This document shows, piece after piece, positions 1 through 9,123 of a stretch of DNA of 59,190 nt. The position numbers and the translations under genes are program-made. Every line of letters begins with the position of its first letter. Within the stretch, counting starts at the first letter, position 1. The notes beneath the pieces were generated by a model. The model was given only the letters and a program-made list of their open reading frames with translations, searched no databases and was not told the origin of the DNA. Source of the DNA: Xenophilus sp. L33 (GTDB lineage: Bacteria > Pseudomonadota > Gammaproteobacteria > Burkholderiales > Burkholderiaceae_C); contig NZ_LMUW01000055.1 of the NCBI RefSeq assembly GCF_009765735.1, forward strand, positions 1-59,190, in the 5' to 3' direction.

Positions 1-461
1 TGCGCCTGCGCGGCGCGGTCGCGGCGGTCGAGGCGGCCTGCGTGCACCTCGGTGGTGAACGCCAGCAAGGCCCCAACGCTTCCGTCGCCTGGCAGGCGCT
101 GCGCGACCAGCGCCATCCGTGGTTCGCGCGCAATGCCGAAGGCCGCGACCTCTGGCGGCTCTCGGTGCCGCAGACCGCGCCGGCGCTCGACCTGCCGCAC
201 GACACGCTGATCGAATGGCACGGCGGCCAGCGCTGGGTGCTGGCGCTGCCGGGCGAAGGCCCGCGACTGCGCGCGGTGGCGCATGCCGTGCGTGGCCACG
301 CGACCCTGTTCCGCAGCGCCGACCCGGCTGCCGGCGGCCGCTTCGATGCACTCGATGCACCGCTGGCGCGCATCCACCGAGCCCTCCTGAACGAGTTCGA
401 CCCCGACGCCGTCTTCGATCGCGGCCGCCTCTATCCCGCCGACACGCTCGCCGCCCACTGA
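1..461 (+). CDS. glcE: Glycolate oxidase subunit GlcE, C-terminal part
   Basis: This is the C-terminal end of the FAD-binding GlcE subunit of glycolate oxidase, which oxidises glycolate to glyoxylate together with GlcD and GlcF. The reading frame is open from the first full codon at position 3, so the gene begins outside the window. The visible tail resembles GlcE C-termini, with a segment near position 365 reading LNEFDPDAVFDRGRLYP, which matches the conserved end (FDPxxxFNxGRLYP) of this family. The stop codon is 5 bases before the glcF start, so both are surely in one operon. The identification rests on this short tail and on the downstream glcF. Confidence 0.85.
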   Translation, partial: RLRGAVAAVEAACVHLGGERQQGPNASVAWQALRDQRHPWFARNAEGRDLWRLSVPQTAPALDLPHDTLIEWHGGQRWVLALPGEGPRLRAVAHAVRGHATLFRSADPAAGGRFDALDAPLARIHRALLNEFDPDAVFDRGRLYPADTLAAH

Positions 462-466
462 TCCGC

Positions 467-1705
467 ATGCAAACCGAACTCGCCCCCGAATTCCGCGACA
501 CGCCCGACGGCCGCGAGGCCGAGTCGATCCTGCGCAAGTGCGTGCACTGCGGCTTCTGCACCGCGACCTGCCCGACCTACCAGCTGCTCGGCGACGAGCT
601 GGACGGCCCGCGCGGCCGCATCTACCTGATCAAGCAGGTGCTCGAAGGCCAGCAGCCGACGCGCAGCACGCAGATGCACCTCGACAGGTGCCTCACCTGC
701 CGCAACTGCGAGACCACCTGCCCGAGCGGCGTGCAGTACGGCCACCTGGTCGACATCGGCCGCAAGATCGTCGACGAGAAGGTGCCGCGCCCCGCGCTCG
801 AAGGCGCGCTGCGTTGGACCCTGAAGGAAGGCCTGCCGTCGCCGCTGTTCGGCCCGGCGATGAAGCTCGGCCAGTCGGTGCGCGGCCTGCTGCCGGCCAA
901 GCTGAAGGCCAAGGTGCCGGCCGCGCGCCCGGCCGGTGCCTGGCCGACGCGCAGCCATGCGCGCAAGGTGCTGCTGCTGGCCGGTTGCGTGCAGCCGTCG
1001 ATGGCGCCGAACATCAACGCCGCCACCGCCCGCGTGCTCGATGCCGCCGGCATCCAGACGCTGGTCGCGCCGGCCGCCGGCTGCTGCGGCGCCGTCCGCT
1101 TCCATCTCAACGACCACGAAGGCGGACGGTCCCAGATGCGGGCCAACATCGACGCCTGGTGGCCGCAGGTCGAGCGCGGCGAGGTCGAGGCGATCGTCAT
1201 GAACGCGTCCGGCTGCGGCGTCACGGTGCGCGACTACGGCCATGTGCTCAAGGACGACCCGGTCTACGCCGAACGCGCCGCGCGCATCAGCGCACTGACC
1301 CGCGACCTCGGCGAGCTGCTGCCGGACATCGCCGCCGCGCTGAAGGGCCGCGTGCGGGCGCCGGCCGGCGTGGTCGCCTACCACCCGCCGTGCACCTTGC
1401 AGCACGGCCAGAAGCTGCGCGGCGGCATCGAGACCCAGTTGCGCGCGCTCGGCTTCGACATCCAGCTGGCGCGCAGCGAATCGAACCTGTGCTGCGGCTC
1501 CGCCGGGACCTATTCGGTGCTGCAGCCGGAGCTGGCCTACCCGCTGCGCGACCGCAAGCTGGGGCACCTGAACCAGCTGCAGCCGCAGGCGATCGTCTCG
1601 GCCAACATCGGCTGCATCACGCACCTGCAGAGCGGCACCGGGACGCCGGTGCGGCATTGGGTGGAACTGCTCGACGAGGCGTTGGTGCCCGTGGAACCGG
1701 CCTGA
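467..1705 (+). CDS. glcF: Glycolate oxidase iron-sulfur subunit GlcF
   Basis: The 412-residue protein is the iron-sulfur subunit of glycolate oxidase and passes electrons from the GlcD/GlcE flavin subunits to the respiratory chain at the inner membrane. Two 4Fe-4S ferredoxin motifs are visible: Cys25, 28, 31, 35 and Cys75, 78, 81, 85. Two cysteine-rich CCG domains follow, with GCCGAV near residue 205 and LCCGSAGT near residue 343. The ATG at 467 lies 5 bases after the glcE stop; longer in-frame upstream sequence overlaps glcE and is not protein-like. Length and domain order are typical of the family. Confidence 0.95.
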   Translation: MQTELAPEFRDTPDGREAESILRKCVHCGFCTATCPTYQLLGDELDGPRGRIYLIKQVLEGQQPTRSTQMHLDRCLTCRNCETTCPSGVQYGHLVDIGRKIVDEKVPRPALEGALRWTLKEGLPSPLFGPAMKLGQSVRGLLPAKLKAKVPAARPAGAWPTRSHARKVLLLAGCVQPSMAPNINAATARVLDAAGIQTLVAPAAGCCGAVRFHLNDHEGGRSQMRANIDAWWPQVERGEVEAIVMNASGCGVTVRDYGHVLKDDPVYAERAARISALTRDLGELLPDIAAALKGRVRAPAGVVAYHPPCTLQHGQKLRGGIETQLRALGFDIQLARSESNLCCGSAGTYSVLQPELAYPLRDRKLGHLNQLQPQAIVSANIGCITHLQSGTGTPVRHWVELLDEALVPVEPA

Positions 1706-1788
1706 GCGCACACGCGCCGTCGTCCTGGTCCGACTTGCCGGCCTCGCGAACGCCGCGAGGATGCGGGCTCGTTCCAGGAGACCTCACC

Positions 1789-2205
1789 ATGCTGCGCCCC
1801 ACCTTCCAATTCCTTCTCTGGTCCGCCGTGGCATGCGCCTGCGCAGCGGCGCCCGTGCTCTCCCAGGCCCAGGGCGCGATGCGCCCGATGAAGAGCGGCG
1901 GCAACGGCCAGTACGTCTGCGGCGGCGTCGGCTCCGACGAATCGACCGCCTTCAAGTCGGCGATGAAGGACCATCCGCTGTCCTTGCTGTTCGCCCGCGC
2001 CGGCGGCGCCTACATGGCCGACGTCGACGTGACGGTCAAGGACGCCGGCGGCGGCACCGCGCTCGCAATGCGGGCCGACGGCCCGATGTGCCTGGTCGAC
2101 CTGCCGGCCGGCCGCTACACGGTCGAGGCCAGCAGCCAGGGCGTGGTGAAGAGCGAGGCCGTGACGCTCGGCGGCGGCCCGAAGACGGCCGACTTCCGCT
2201 TCTGA
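1789..2205 (+). CDS. Small exported protein of unknown function
   Basis: This is a 138-residue protein with an N-terminal signal peptide (hydrophobic residues about 8-25, cleavage likely near an SQAQG site). The remainder is a small beta-rich domain with the phrase LPAGRYTVEASSQG, which resembles carboxypeptidase-regulatory-like or transthyretin-like folds found in periplasmic proteins. A good ribosome-binding site (CAGGAGA) sits 7 bases upstream of the ATG. It has the same orientation as glcF with an 83-base gap, so it may be separate from that operon. I do not recognise a specific function. Two cysteines (near residues 43 and 104) could form a periplasmic disulfide. Confidence 0.8.
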   Translation: MLRPTFQFLLWSAVACACAAAPVLSQAQGAMRPMKSGGNGQYVCGGVGSDESTAFKSAMKDHPLSLLFARAGGAYMADVDVTVKDAGGGTALAMRADGPMCLVDLPAGRYTVEASSQGVVKSEAVTLGGGPKTADFRF

Positions 2206-2223
2206 AACTCGGGGCGCGCAGGC

Positions 2224-2709
2224 TCAGGAAGCCAGTGCGCGCTCGATGTCGGCGGCGATCGCCTGCGGCTTGTCGAGCGGCGCGTAGCGCCGGATGACCT
2301 GGCCGTCGCGGCCGACCAGGAACTTGGTGAAGTTCCACTTGATCGCCTTGCTGCCCAGCAACCCTGGCGCCTCCTGCACCAGCCACTTGTAGAGCGGTGC
2401 GGCCTCGGCGCCGTTGACGTCGATCTTCTCCATCATCGGAAAGCTGACGCCGTAGTTGGCGGTGCAGAAGGCGCCGATCTCGGCGTTGCTGCCCGGGTCC
2501 TGGTGGCCGAACTGGTTCGACGGGAAGCCCAGAACCGCGAGGCCCTGCGCCTCGTACTGCTTGTAGAGCGCCTCCAGGCCTTCGAACTGCGGCGTGAAGC
2601 CGCACTTGCTGGCCGTGTTGACGATCAGCAGCACCTTGCCCTTGAAGTCGGCGAGCGACACCGGCGTGCCGTCGATGCGCCGGGCCTTGAAATCGTGGAC
2701 GCTGGTCAT
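2224..2709 (-). CDS. Glutathione peroxidase family thiol peroxidase
   Basis: The 161-residue protein belongs to the glutathione peroxidase family and reduces hydroperoxides. The peroxidatic residue is Cys36 in NTASKCGFTPQ. The family Gln lies in PSNQFGHQ (Gln66), and Trp/Asn lie in the WNFTKFL motif near the C-terminus. A second cysteine, Cys82 in GAFCTANYG, matches the resolving cysteine of thioredoxin-dependent bacterial and plant members, so thioredoxin rather than glutathione is the likely reductant (inference). No signal peptide is seen, so it acts in the cytoplasm. The start is 7 bases downstream of the lplT stop, and the two genes are probably cotranscribed. Confidence 0.92.
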   Translation of the reverse strand: MTSVHDFKARRIDGTPVSLADFKGKVLLIVNTASKCGFTPQFEGLEALYKQYEAQGLAVLGFPSNQFGHQDPGSNAEIGAFCTANYGVSFPMMEKIDVNGAEAAPLYKWLVQEAPGLLGSKAIKWNFTKFLVGRDGQVIRRYAPLDKPQAIAADIERALAS

Positions 2710-2716
2710 GGCGGTG

Positions 2717-4021
2717 TCAGTGATGCTTGTCGCTGCGGGCGATCGCGAGCAGGTGCTCGACCTCTTCCGGGTATTTCTTCAGGTTGTTCTGGTGCCAGCG
2801 CTTGATGAGCCACATGAAGCCGGCGACGACCACGCCGAAGGCGGTGATCGCGGTGTACGCGGAGAAGCCGATGCCGGTGCAGGCGCTGTAGAAGGCGCCC
2901 AGCACCAGGATGCAGGTCTGCTCGTTGAAGTTCTGCACCGCGATCGAGCGGCCCGAGCCCATCAGGTTGTGGCCGCGGTGCTGCAGCAGCGCGTTCATCG
3001 GCACCACCAGGAAGCCACCGAGGCCGCCCAGCAGGATCAGGAAGGGCACCGCCAGCCAGACGCTGTTGATGTAGTTCATGCCGATCATCAGGAGGCCCAT
3101 GCCGATGCCCAGCGGAATCACGCGGGTCGCCATTTCCAGGCGCATGCGCAGCGAGGCGACGATCGCGCCGACCGCGGTGCCGATCGCGACCACGCCGGTC
3201 AGCGAGGAGGCCTGCGCGGTGTTGTAGCCCAGCGCCAGCGAGGCCCAGGCCAGCACGATGTACTTGAGGTTGCCGCCCGCGCCCCAGAAGAGGGTGGTGG
3301 TGGCCAGCGAGATCTGCCCCAGCTTGTCGCGCCACAGCCGCGAGTTGCAATGCCAGAAGTCGGGCAGCAGCGCCGCGATGTTGCGCACGATGCCGTGGCG
3401 CGGATTGGCGCGCAGCGGCCGCATCTCGACCCCCGTATTGGGGATTCGCGTGTTGAACCACGCCGCGATGATGTAGACCAGGATCAGCGAGGCGATCGCG
3501 GCCTCGGGCGCCGTCTTGATGCCGGTGTTGATGAAGGGGAAGTCGATCGCGAGCAGGTGGCTCGACACCGTGTGGCCCACCAGCTGCCCGCCGAGCACGA
3601 TGCCCAGGATGATCGAGGCGATGGTCAGGCCCTCGATCCAGCCGTTGGCCTTGACCAATTGCGAGGACGGAAGCAGTTCAGTCAGGATGCCGTACTTGGC
3701 CGGGGAGTAAGCTGCGGCGCCGAGCCCGACGATCGAATAGGCGAACAACGGATGCGAACCGAACAACATCATCACGCAGCCCAGCACCTTGATGGCGTTG
3801 CTGATGAACATGACCTTGCCCTTGGGCAAGGCGTCGGCGAAGGCGCCCACCAGTGGTGCGAGCAGCACGTAGAAGACCGTGAAGATCGGCACCAGCGCGG
3901 CGCGCTGCCACTCGGGTGAACCGTTGCTTCGCATCAGTTCCACCGCAGCAACGAAAAGCGCGTTGTCGGCCAGCGACGAGAAGAACTGGGCCGACATGAT
4001 CGTGTAGAAACCGCGCTTCAT
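2717..4021 (-). CDS. lplT: Lysophospholipid transporter LplT (MFS)
   Basis: This is a 434-residue major facilitator protein with about 12 hydrophobic segments. The N-terminus (FYTIMSAQFFSSLADNALF) is the LplT signature, and the family flips lysophospholipids across the inner membrane for re-acylation. The chosen start, MKRGFYTIM, matches family N-termini; the frame extends 20 codons further upstream, but those codons are low in conservation-like character. In E. coli lplT is fused or linked to aas; no acyltransferase domain is present here. A thiol peroxidase gene follows 7 bases downstream, and alr diverges upstream. Confidence 0.9.
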   Translation of the reverse strand: MKRGFYTIMSAQFFSSLADNALFVAAVELMRSNGSPEWQRAALVPIFTVFYVLLAPLVGAFADALPKGKVMFISNAIKVLGCVMMLFGSHPLFAYSIVGLGAAAYSPAKYGILTELLPSSQLVKANGWIEGLTIASIILGIVLGGQLVGHTVSSHLLAIDFPFINTGIKTAPEAAIASLILVYIIAAWFNTRIPNTGVEMRPLRANPRHGIVRNIAALLPDFWHCNSRLWRDKLGQISLATTTLFWGAGGNLKYIVLAWASLALGYNTAQASSLTGVVAIGTAVGAIVASLRMRLEMATRVIPLGIGMGLLMIGMNYINSVWLAVPFLILLGGLGGFLVVPMNALLQHRGHNLMGSGRSIAVQNFNEQTCILVLGAFYSACTGIGFSAYTAITAFGVVVAGFMWLIKRWHQNNLKKYPEEVEHLLAIARSDKHH

Positions 4022-4097
4022 CGATGAGCTGGCTGGCCAGGGATTGGGACCGCTGGCGATAGTGGAACAAAGCGCCCGCATCAGAGGCGGGTGCGCG

Positions 4098-4124
4098 GTT
4101 ATAGCATGGGGGGTGCGATGTCAA
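4098..4124 (-). promoter_or_regulatory. Candidate sigma-70 promoter of lplT
   Basis: Read on the minus strand, TTGACA (4124-4119) and TATAAC (4103-4098) form near-consensus -35 and -10 boxes upstream of lplT. The spacer is 15 bases, shorter than the usual 17, which lowers confidence. The region is AT-richer than its surroundings and lies about 77 bases before the lplT start codon, in the divergent lplT-alr intergenic space. Confidence 0.45.
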
Positions 4125-4196
4125 AATGCATGAGCACCCGCATGCTGTCGCCTCGGTTTGCGTGCGTGTTTTCACCATTCCTCCGGGTCTTTCACC

Positions 4197-5300
4197 GTGC
4201 CGCGTCCCATCCTCGCCACCATCCATCTTGCTGCACTGCGGCATAACCTCGACCGCGCGCGCCGCGCGGCGCTCGACGCGCGCGTCTGGGCCGTGGTCAA
4301 GGCCAATGCCTACGGCCACGGCATCGAGCGGGTGTTCGACGCCTTCCGCGGCGCCGACGGCATCGCGTTGCTCGACCTCGCCGAAGCCGAGCGGGTGCGG
4401 GCGCTGGGCTGGCGCGGGCCGGTGCTGCTGCTCGAAGGCGTCTTCGAGCCGCGCGACCTCGAGCTGTGCTCGCGCCTCGGCCTCTGGCACACGGTGCACT
4501 GCGACGAGCAGATCGACATGCTGGCCGCGCACAAGACCCAGGTGCCGCACCGCGTCTTCCTCAAGATGAACTCCGGCATGAACCGCCTCGGCTTCGCGCC
4601 CGAGCGCTTCCGCGCGGCCTGGACCCGGCTCGATGCGCTGCCGCAGGTCGACGAGATCTCGCTCATGACCCACTTCAGCGACGCCGATGGCGCCCGCGGC
4701 ATCGCCCACCAGGTCGAGGTCTTCGAGCGCGCCAGCCGCGACCTGCCGGGCGAGCGCTCGATCGCCAACAGCGCCGCCACCTTGCGCCACGCGGCGACGA
4801 CCCGGGCCGACTGGGTGCGGCCCGGCATCCTGCTGTACGGGAGCGCGCCCGACTTTCCGGAGCACGACGCGGCGCACTGGCAGCTGCAGCCCGGCATGAC
4901 GCTGGCCGCGAAGGTGATCGGCGTACAGCAGCTGCAGCCGGGCGACACGGTCGGCTACGGCTCCCGCTTCATGGCCGAGCAGCCGATGCGCATCGGCGTC
5001 GTGGCGGTCGGCTACGCCGACGGCTATCCGCGCCACTGCACCACCGGCACGCCGGTGCTGGTCGACGGCGTGCGCACGCGCATGGTCGGCCGGGTCAGCA
5101 TGGACATGATCACGGTCGACCTCGGCCCGGTGCCCGAGGCCGGCTTCGGCAGCGAGGTCACGCTCTGGGGCCGCGCCGCCAACGGCGCCGTGCTGCCGAT
5201 CGACGAGGTCGCCGAGGCCGCCGGCACGGTCGGCTACGAGCTGATGTGCGCGGTGGCGCCGCGGGTGCCGGTGGCGGTCGAGCCGCTCGACGCCCAGTGA
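4197..5300 (+). CDS. alr: Alanine racemase
   Basis: This pyridoxal-phosphate enzyme interconverts L- and D-alanine for peptidoglycan. Lys35 in [10 protein letters not shown] is the PLP-binding lysine, and Tyr254 in GYGSRF is the opposite catalytic base. Other family motifs are [19 protein letters not shown] and GRVSMDM. I chose the GTG at 4197 because it gives 367 residues beginning PRPILATIH, which is the usual betaproteobacterial form; a TTG 13 codons upstream is also possible. No strong ribosome-binding site is visible for either. The gene diverges from lplT and converges on the large minus-strand catabolic operon. Confidence 0.94.
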   Translation: MPRPILATIHLAALRHNLDRARRAALDARVWAVVKANAYGHGIERVFDAFRGADGIALLDLAEAERVRALGWRGPVLLLEGVFEPRDLELCSRLGLWHTVHCDEQIDMLAAHKTQVPHRVFLKMNSGMNRLGFAPERFRAAWTRLDALPQVDEISLMTHFSDADGARGIAHQVEVFERASRDLPGERSIANSAATLRHAATTRADWVRPGILLYGSAPDFPEHDAAHWQLQPGMTLAAKVIGVQQLQPGDTVGYGSRFMAEQPMRIGVVAVGYADGYPRHCTTGTPVLVDGVRTRMVGRVSMDMITVDLGPVPEAGFGSEVTLWGRAANGAVLPIDEVAEAAGTVGYELMCAVAPRVPVAVEPLDAQ

Positions 5301-5315
5301 ACGCGCGGTGACGGC

Positions 5316-6293
5316 TCAGTAGAGCTTCAGCTGGCGCGCCCGCAGCCGCGCCAGTCCCAGCAGCGCATCGGTGAACGGCGTCGCGACGCCGGCGAGCGTG
5401 CCCAGTTCGCGCACCGCCGAGACCAGCGCATCCAGCTCGACCGCGCGGCCGGCTTCGACGTCCTGCAGCATCGAGGTCCTGAAGGCGCCGAGCTTGCGGG
5501 TCACCGCGTGGCGGTCTTCGGGGCTTTCGGCGATCGGCACGCCGATGCGTTCGCCGATCTGTTTCGCCTCCAGCATGATGGTCGAGATGAAGCCGCGCAC
5601 CAGGTCGTCGTTGAGGATCAGGTCGGTGGTGGCGCCGGTCAGCATGCTGATCGGGTTGACCGTCATGTTGCCCCAGAGCTTGTACCAGACGTCCTTCTGG
5701 ATCTGCGGCGACAGCTTGGTGTCGATGCCCGCGCCCTGCAGCAGCTTGCACAGCGCCTCGGCCCGCGGCGTCGCTTCGCCCGAGGGCTCGCCGATGATCA
5801 GCCCGTTGCCGAAGTGATGCCTCACCACGCCGGGACCGTCGAGCGAGCAGCTGACGTGCACCACGCCGCCGATCACGTGCCGCGCCGGAATGGCGGCGTC
5901 GATGCGTCCGCCGGGATCGATCGCGTCGAGCGGGCGACCGGCCGCCGGACCGCCGAAGCCGCCCTGCAGGAACCACCACGGGACGCCGTTCATGGCGGTG
6001 AGGACGATCGTGTCGGGCCCGAGCAGCGGCGCGATCCGCTCGATGACCGAGGGCAGCGCCGGTGCCTTGACCGCGATCACCACCAGCTGCTGCACGCCGA
6101 GCGCGGCCGGATCGTCGCTGGCGCGCACCGGCACCGCGGTGCGCTTGTCGCCGCTCACCAGCACCAGGCCGTCGCGCTGCAGCGCCGCCAGGGTCGCGCC
6201 GCGCGCCACCACGTCGATCTCGCAGCCGGCCTGCGCCAGCTTGTTGCCGAGCCAGCCGCCGATGGCGCCGGCGCCGTAGATGCAAACCTTCAT
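5316..6293 (-). CDS. Ketopantoate reductase family dehydrogenase
   Basis: The 325-residue protein starts with an NAD(P)-binding Rossmann motif (YGAGAIGG, residues 6-13) and has the ApbA/PanE C-terminal helical domain with a KDVWYKLWGNMTVNP stretch containing the expected lysine and asparagine. The family reduces 2-oxo acids such as 2-dehydropantoate. As the last gene of the minus-strand aromatic operon, 12 bases after the class II aldolase, it more likely acts on a catabolic 2-oxo or hydroxy acid than in pantothenate synthesis (inference). True PanE proteins have similar length, so a role in pantothenate synthesis cannot be excluded. Confidence 0.85.
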   Translation of the reverse strand: MKVCIYGAGAIGGWLGNKLAQAGCEIDVVARGATLAALQRDGLVLVSGDKRTAVPVRASDDPAALGVQQLVVIAVKAPALPSVIERIAPLLGPDTIVLTAMNGVPWWFLQGGFGGPAAGRPLDAIDPGGRIDAAIPARHVIGGVVHVSCSLDGPGVVRHHFGNGLIIGEPSGEATPRAEALCKLLQGAGIDTKLSPQIQKDVWYKLWGNMTVNPISMLTGATTDLILNDDLVRGFISTIMLEAKQIGERIGVPIAESPEDRHAVTRKLGAFRTSMLQDVEAGRAVELDALVSAVRELGTLAGVATPFTDALLGLARLRARQLKLY

Positions 6294-6305
6294 GTCGGGC
6301 GCGCC

Positions 6306-7049
6306 TCAGTATTTGTAGGAGTCGTCGATGCGGTCCGCCTGCCGGACGAGCGCGGCGAACATGTCCTGCCCCGCACCGTGCGCCGGGCTGAACTGCAGTG
6401 CGTCGCGGGTGCAGCGGCGGGCGATCTCTTCGGACACCGGGATGGCGGCGCCCATCGAGAAGGTGGCCAGCTGGATCTCGCAGGCGCGCTGCAGCGTCCA
6501 CAGGATGGCGAAGGTCTGCGGCAGGGTCTGGCCCCAGGCCAGCAGGCCGTGGTTGCGCAGGATCACCGCCTGCCGCTGGCCGATGCTGCGCAAGAGGCGC
6601 GGGCCTTCGTCGGCATGGATCGTGATGCCTTCGAAGTCGTGGTACGCCACCATGTCGTGCAGCTGCGCTGTGTAGAAGTTGGTCTGCTGCAGGCCGCCTT
6701 GCGAACAGGCGACCGCCACGCCCGCGGTGGTGTGGGTGTGCATCACGCAGTGCGCGCCGGGCAGGCCGTCGTGGATCGCGGCGTGCACCGTGAAGCCGGC
6801 CGGGTTCACCGGCCAGCGGGAGTCGTCGAGCACCTGGCCCTCGATGTCGATCTTCACCAGGTTGCTGGCGGTGACCTCGCTGTAGTGCAGGCCGAAAGGG
6901 TTGATCAGGAACTGCTTGGCACCGCCGGTGACGCTGTCGGGCAGTCGCACCGTGATGTGGTTGTAGATCATCTCGGTCCAGCCCAGCATCGCGAAGACGC
7001 GGTAGCAGGCGGCGAGTTGCTGGCGGGCGGCGCGTTCGTCCTGGTGCAT
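6306..7049 (-). CDS. Class II aldolase/adducin family protein
   Basis: This is a 247-residue member of the zinc-dependent class II aldolase/adducin family. The metal-binding HxH lies in VMHTHTTAG (about residues 92-100), with a further histidine in LRNHGLLAWG. Family members cleave sugar phosphates or act as decarboxylases and epimerases on small hydroxy acids. An excellent AAGGAG ribosome-binding site lies 6 bases before the ATG. It lies between hpaI and the ketopantoate-reductase-like gene, with gaps of about 20 and 12 bases, and must be cotranscribed. It is not a member of the known homoprotocatechuate pathway, so its substrate is open. Confidence 0.88.
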   Translation of the reverse strand: MHQDERAARQQLAACYRVFAMLGWTEMIYNHITVRLPDSVTGGAKQFLINPFGLHYSEVTASNLVKIDIEGQVLDDSRWPVNPAGFTVHAAIHDGLPGAHCVMHTHTTAGVAVACSQGGLQQTNFYTAQLHDMVAYHDFEGITIHADEGPRLLRSIGQRQAVILRNHGLLAWGQTLPQTFAILWTLQRACEIQLATFSMGAAIPVSEEIARRCTRDALQFSPAHGAGQDMFAALVRQADRIDDSYKY

Positions 7050-7069
7050 GGCGGGCTCCTTCGCTTCCT

Positions 7070-7882
7070 TCAGTAGGTGCCGCCCGCGGCGGCCGGCCTG
7101 GCGGCCGTGCCCTTGAAGGCGGCGGCCAGCGCGCTGGTGCCGCGCGCGAGCATGTTGGTGTCGAGGCCGACCGCGACGAAGAGCGCGCCCAGTTCGAGGT
7201 ACTTGCGCGCCAGCGCCTCGTTCGGCGTCAGGATGCCGGGCGCCTTGCCGGCGGCGGCGATGCGCTTGAACGCGTCCTCGATCGCGGCCTGCACCTCCGG
7301 ATGGTCGGAGTTGCCGACGTGGCCCATCGAGGCCGAGAGGTCTGCCGGGCCGATGAAGATGCCGTCGACGCCGTCGACCGAAGCGATCGCGTCCAGGTTG
7401 GCGAGCGCCTCGCGCGACTCGGCCTGCACCAGGAGGCAGACGTGCTCGTTGGCGCTCTTCGGATAGTCGGTGTAGCGGCCCCAGCGCGAGGCGCGGGCGC
7501 CGCCCATGCCGCGGATGCCGCCCGGCGGATAGCGCATCGCGCGCACGATCGCCTCGGCCTGCGCGGCGGTGTCGACCATCGGCACCAGGATGGTCTGCAC
7601 GCCCAGGTCGAGGAACTGCTTGATCAGCGCGGTGCCGGCCTCGCCGTGGCCGAGCGGCACGCGCGCGATCGCGTTGACGCCGGGGTAGGCGGCGATCGCC
7701 TGCGCCTGCTGCAGCACGCTGGCCAGGCCGTTGGGCGCATGCTCGCCGTCGAGCAGCAGCCAGTCGAAGCCGGCGCCGGCGCAGATCTCGGCGCTGTACG
7801 AATCGGCCAGGCCGACCCAGAAACCGATCTGGGCGCGCTTGTCGGCCAGCGCCTGCTTGAAGGGATTGGAAGGTGTTTGCAT
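7070..7882 (-). CDS. hpaI: 4-hydroxy-2-oxoheptanedioate aldolase HpaI
   Basis: The 270-residue protein is a class II, metal-dependent HpcH/HpaI aldolase that splits 4-hydroxy-2-oxoheptanedioate into pyruvate and succinic semialdehyde, the last step of homoprotocatechuate meta-cleavage. The family motif [10 protein letters not shown] carries catalytic His48. [12 protein letters not shown] carries the metal-site Asp, and [14 protein letters not shown] is a typical loop. The start at 7882 is chosen because [12 protein letters not shown] matches family N-termini; an extra 50 codons upstream overlap hpaH. It follows hpaH by 26 bases. Confidence 0.93.
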   Translation of the reverse strand: MQTPSNPFKQALADKRAQIGFWVGLADSYSAEICAGAGFDWLLLDGEHAPNGLASVLQQAQAIAAYPGVNAIARVPLGHGEAGTALIKQFLDLGVQTILVPMVDTAAQAEAIVRAMRYPPGGIRGMGGARASRWGRYTDYPKSANEHVCLLVQAESREALANLDAIASVDGVDGIFIGPADLSASMGHVGNSDHPEVQAAIEDAFKRIAAAGKAPGILTPNEALARKYLELGALFVAVGLDTNMLARGTSALAAAFKGTAARPAAAGGTY

Positions 7883-7908
7883 CGGTGGGTCCTTGGAAGC
7901 GGTGCGTG

Positions 7909-8709
7909 TCAGACGAAGCGGAACGAGATGGAGCCCAGCGGGCCGTAGTCGACGTGGAAGTTGTCGCCCACCACCGCGGGTGTCGGGCGGGTGAAGGAGC
8001 CGGCCAGCACCACCTCGCCGGCCTCCAGGCATTCGTCCCAGGGCGCCAGCTTGTTGGCCAGCCAGGCGACGCCGGTGGCCGGATGGTTGAGCACCGCCGC
8101 GGCGATGCCGGATTCCTCGATGACGCCGTTCTTGTGCAGCAGCGCGCCGACCCAGCGCAGGTCGACCGCATCGGGCCGGACCGGCCGGCCGCCCGTGATG
8201 ATGCCGGCGTTGGCCGCGTTGTCGGCGATGGTGTCGAAGACCTTGCGCATGGCCTTGGTGTGGCGGTCGAACTGCTCGATGCGCGCGTCGATGATCTCGA
8301 CCGCCGGCACCACGTAGTCGGTGGCCGCGAGCACGTCGAACAGCGTGACGTTTGGGCCCTTCAGCTGCTTGCCGAGCACGAAGGCGAGCTCGACCTCGAC
8401 CCGCGGCGCGATGAAGCGCTCGAAGGGCACCTCGCCCTGCTCGAAGAACATGTCGTCCAGCAGGGTGCCGTAGTCGGGCTCGGTGATCTGGCTGGCCTGC
8501 TGCATCGCGCGCGAGGTGAGTCCGATCTTGTGGCCGCGGGCGACGCGGCCTTCGGCCAGCTTGGTCTTGACCCAGGCGCGCGAGACGGCGTAGCCGTCCT
8601 CGATGCGCATCTCGGGGAAGCGCTTGGAGAAATGCTCGACCTGCACGCGCGACTTCTCGCTCTCGTGCAGTTCGGCGGCGAGCTGCTGGATGACGGCGGG
8701 GGAGAGCAT
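7909..8709 (-). CDS. hpaH: 2-oxo-hept-4-ene-1,7-dioate hydratase HpaH
   Basis: This 266-residue protein belongs to the hydratase/decarboxylase family (MhpD/HpaH) and adds water to 2-oxohept-4-enedioate to give the HpaI substrate. The segments [23 protein letters not shown] and [12 protein letters not shown] are characteristic and contain the metal-binding acidic residues. The length equals that of the E. coli HpaH family. It begins 5 bases after the hpaF stop. Related catechol-pathway hydratases (MhpD, DmpE) are the alternative, but the neighbouring hpaF, hpaG and hpaI favour HpaH. Confidence 0.93.
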   Translation of the reverse strand: MLSPAVIQQLAAELHESEKSRVQVEHFSKRFPEMRIEDGYAVSRAWVKTKLAEGRVARGHKIGLTSRAMQQASQITEPDYGTLLDDMFFEQGEVPFERFIAPRVEVELAFVLGKQLKGPNVTLFDVLAATDYVVPAVEIIDARIEQFDRHTKAMRKVFDTIADNAANAGIITGGRPVRPDAVDLRWVGALLHKNGVIEESGIAAAVLNHPATGVAWLANKLAPWDECLEAGEVVLAGSFTRPTPAVVGDNFHVDYGPLGSISFRFV

Positions 8710-8714
8710 GGGCT

Positions 8715-9119
8715 TTACTTGTTGAAGAGGGGATGCAGGTTGCTGTGCTTGCCGTCGTAGACCTGGCCGGGGCTCTGGTCGATCTGCAAGGTGATGCCGA
8801 GATGGCGCTGCGCGAAGATCGGCGCGACGTGTTTCTGCACGCAGGCCAGCAACTCGTCGCCGGCGCGCTGCTTCACCGCGTCGGAGCGGCCGGCGGCCAT
8901 GCGCAGGTTGAGGTACATGAAGGCGTAGTCGGCGCGGCCGTCGGCCACCGCGTAGTGGGCCGCCGGAAAGGCCAGCACGCGGGTGCCGCCTGGCGGGAAC
9001 ACCGCCTTGCCGGCCTCGTCGCGCTGCACCAGCATGACGTCGGCGAGGCTGCGGCAGAGCTGCGTGAGGTCGGTCTCGCCTTCGAGGTTGGGCGTGTACA
9101 GGATCACCAGGTGCGGCAT
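8715..9119 (-). CDS. hpaF: 5-carboxymethyl-2-hydroxymuconate isomerase HpaF
   Basis: The 134-residue protein is a tautomerase-superfamily isomerase that converts 5-carboxymethyl-2-hydroxymuconate to its oxo isomer. Pro2, exposed after Met removal ([11 protein letters not shown]), is the catalytic base of the family. The length and the [15 protein letters not shown] segment fit CHMI proteins. It lies 4 bases downstream of the LigB-type dioxygenase gene and 5 bases before hpaH, in the order expected for a meta-cleavage operon. Confidence 0.9.
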   Translation of the reverse strand: MPHLVILYTPNLEGETDLTQLCRSLADVMLVQRDEAGKAVFPPGGTRVLAFPAAHYAVADGRADYAFMYLNLRMAAGRSDAVKQRAGDELLACVQKHVAPIFAQRHLGITLQIDQSPGQVYDGKHSNLHPLFNK

Positions 9120-9123
9120 GGTT

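Noticed and set aside
431..1711. A 426-codon minus-strand open frame opposite glcF
   Set aside because: It has no motif, and glcF with all its cysteine motifs occupies the other strand.
2594..3919. A 441-codon plus-strand open frame opposite lplT
   Set aside because: It is antisense to lplT and gpx, shows shadow-frame composition and no domain.
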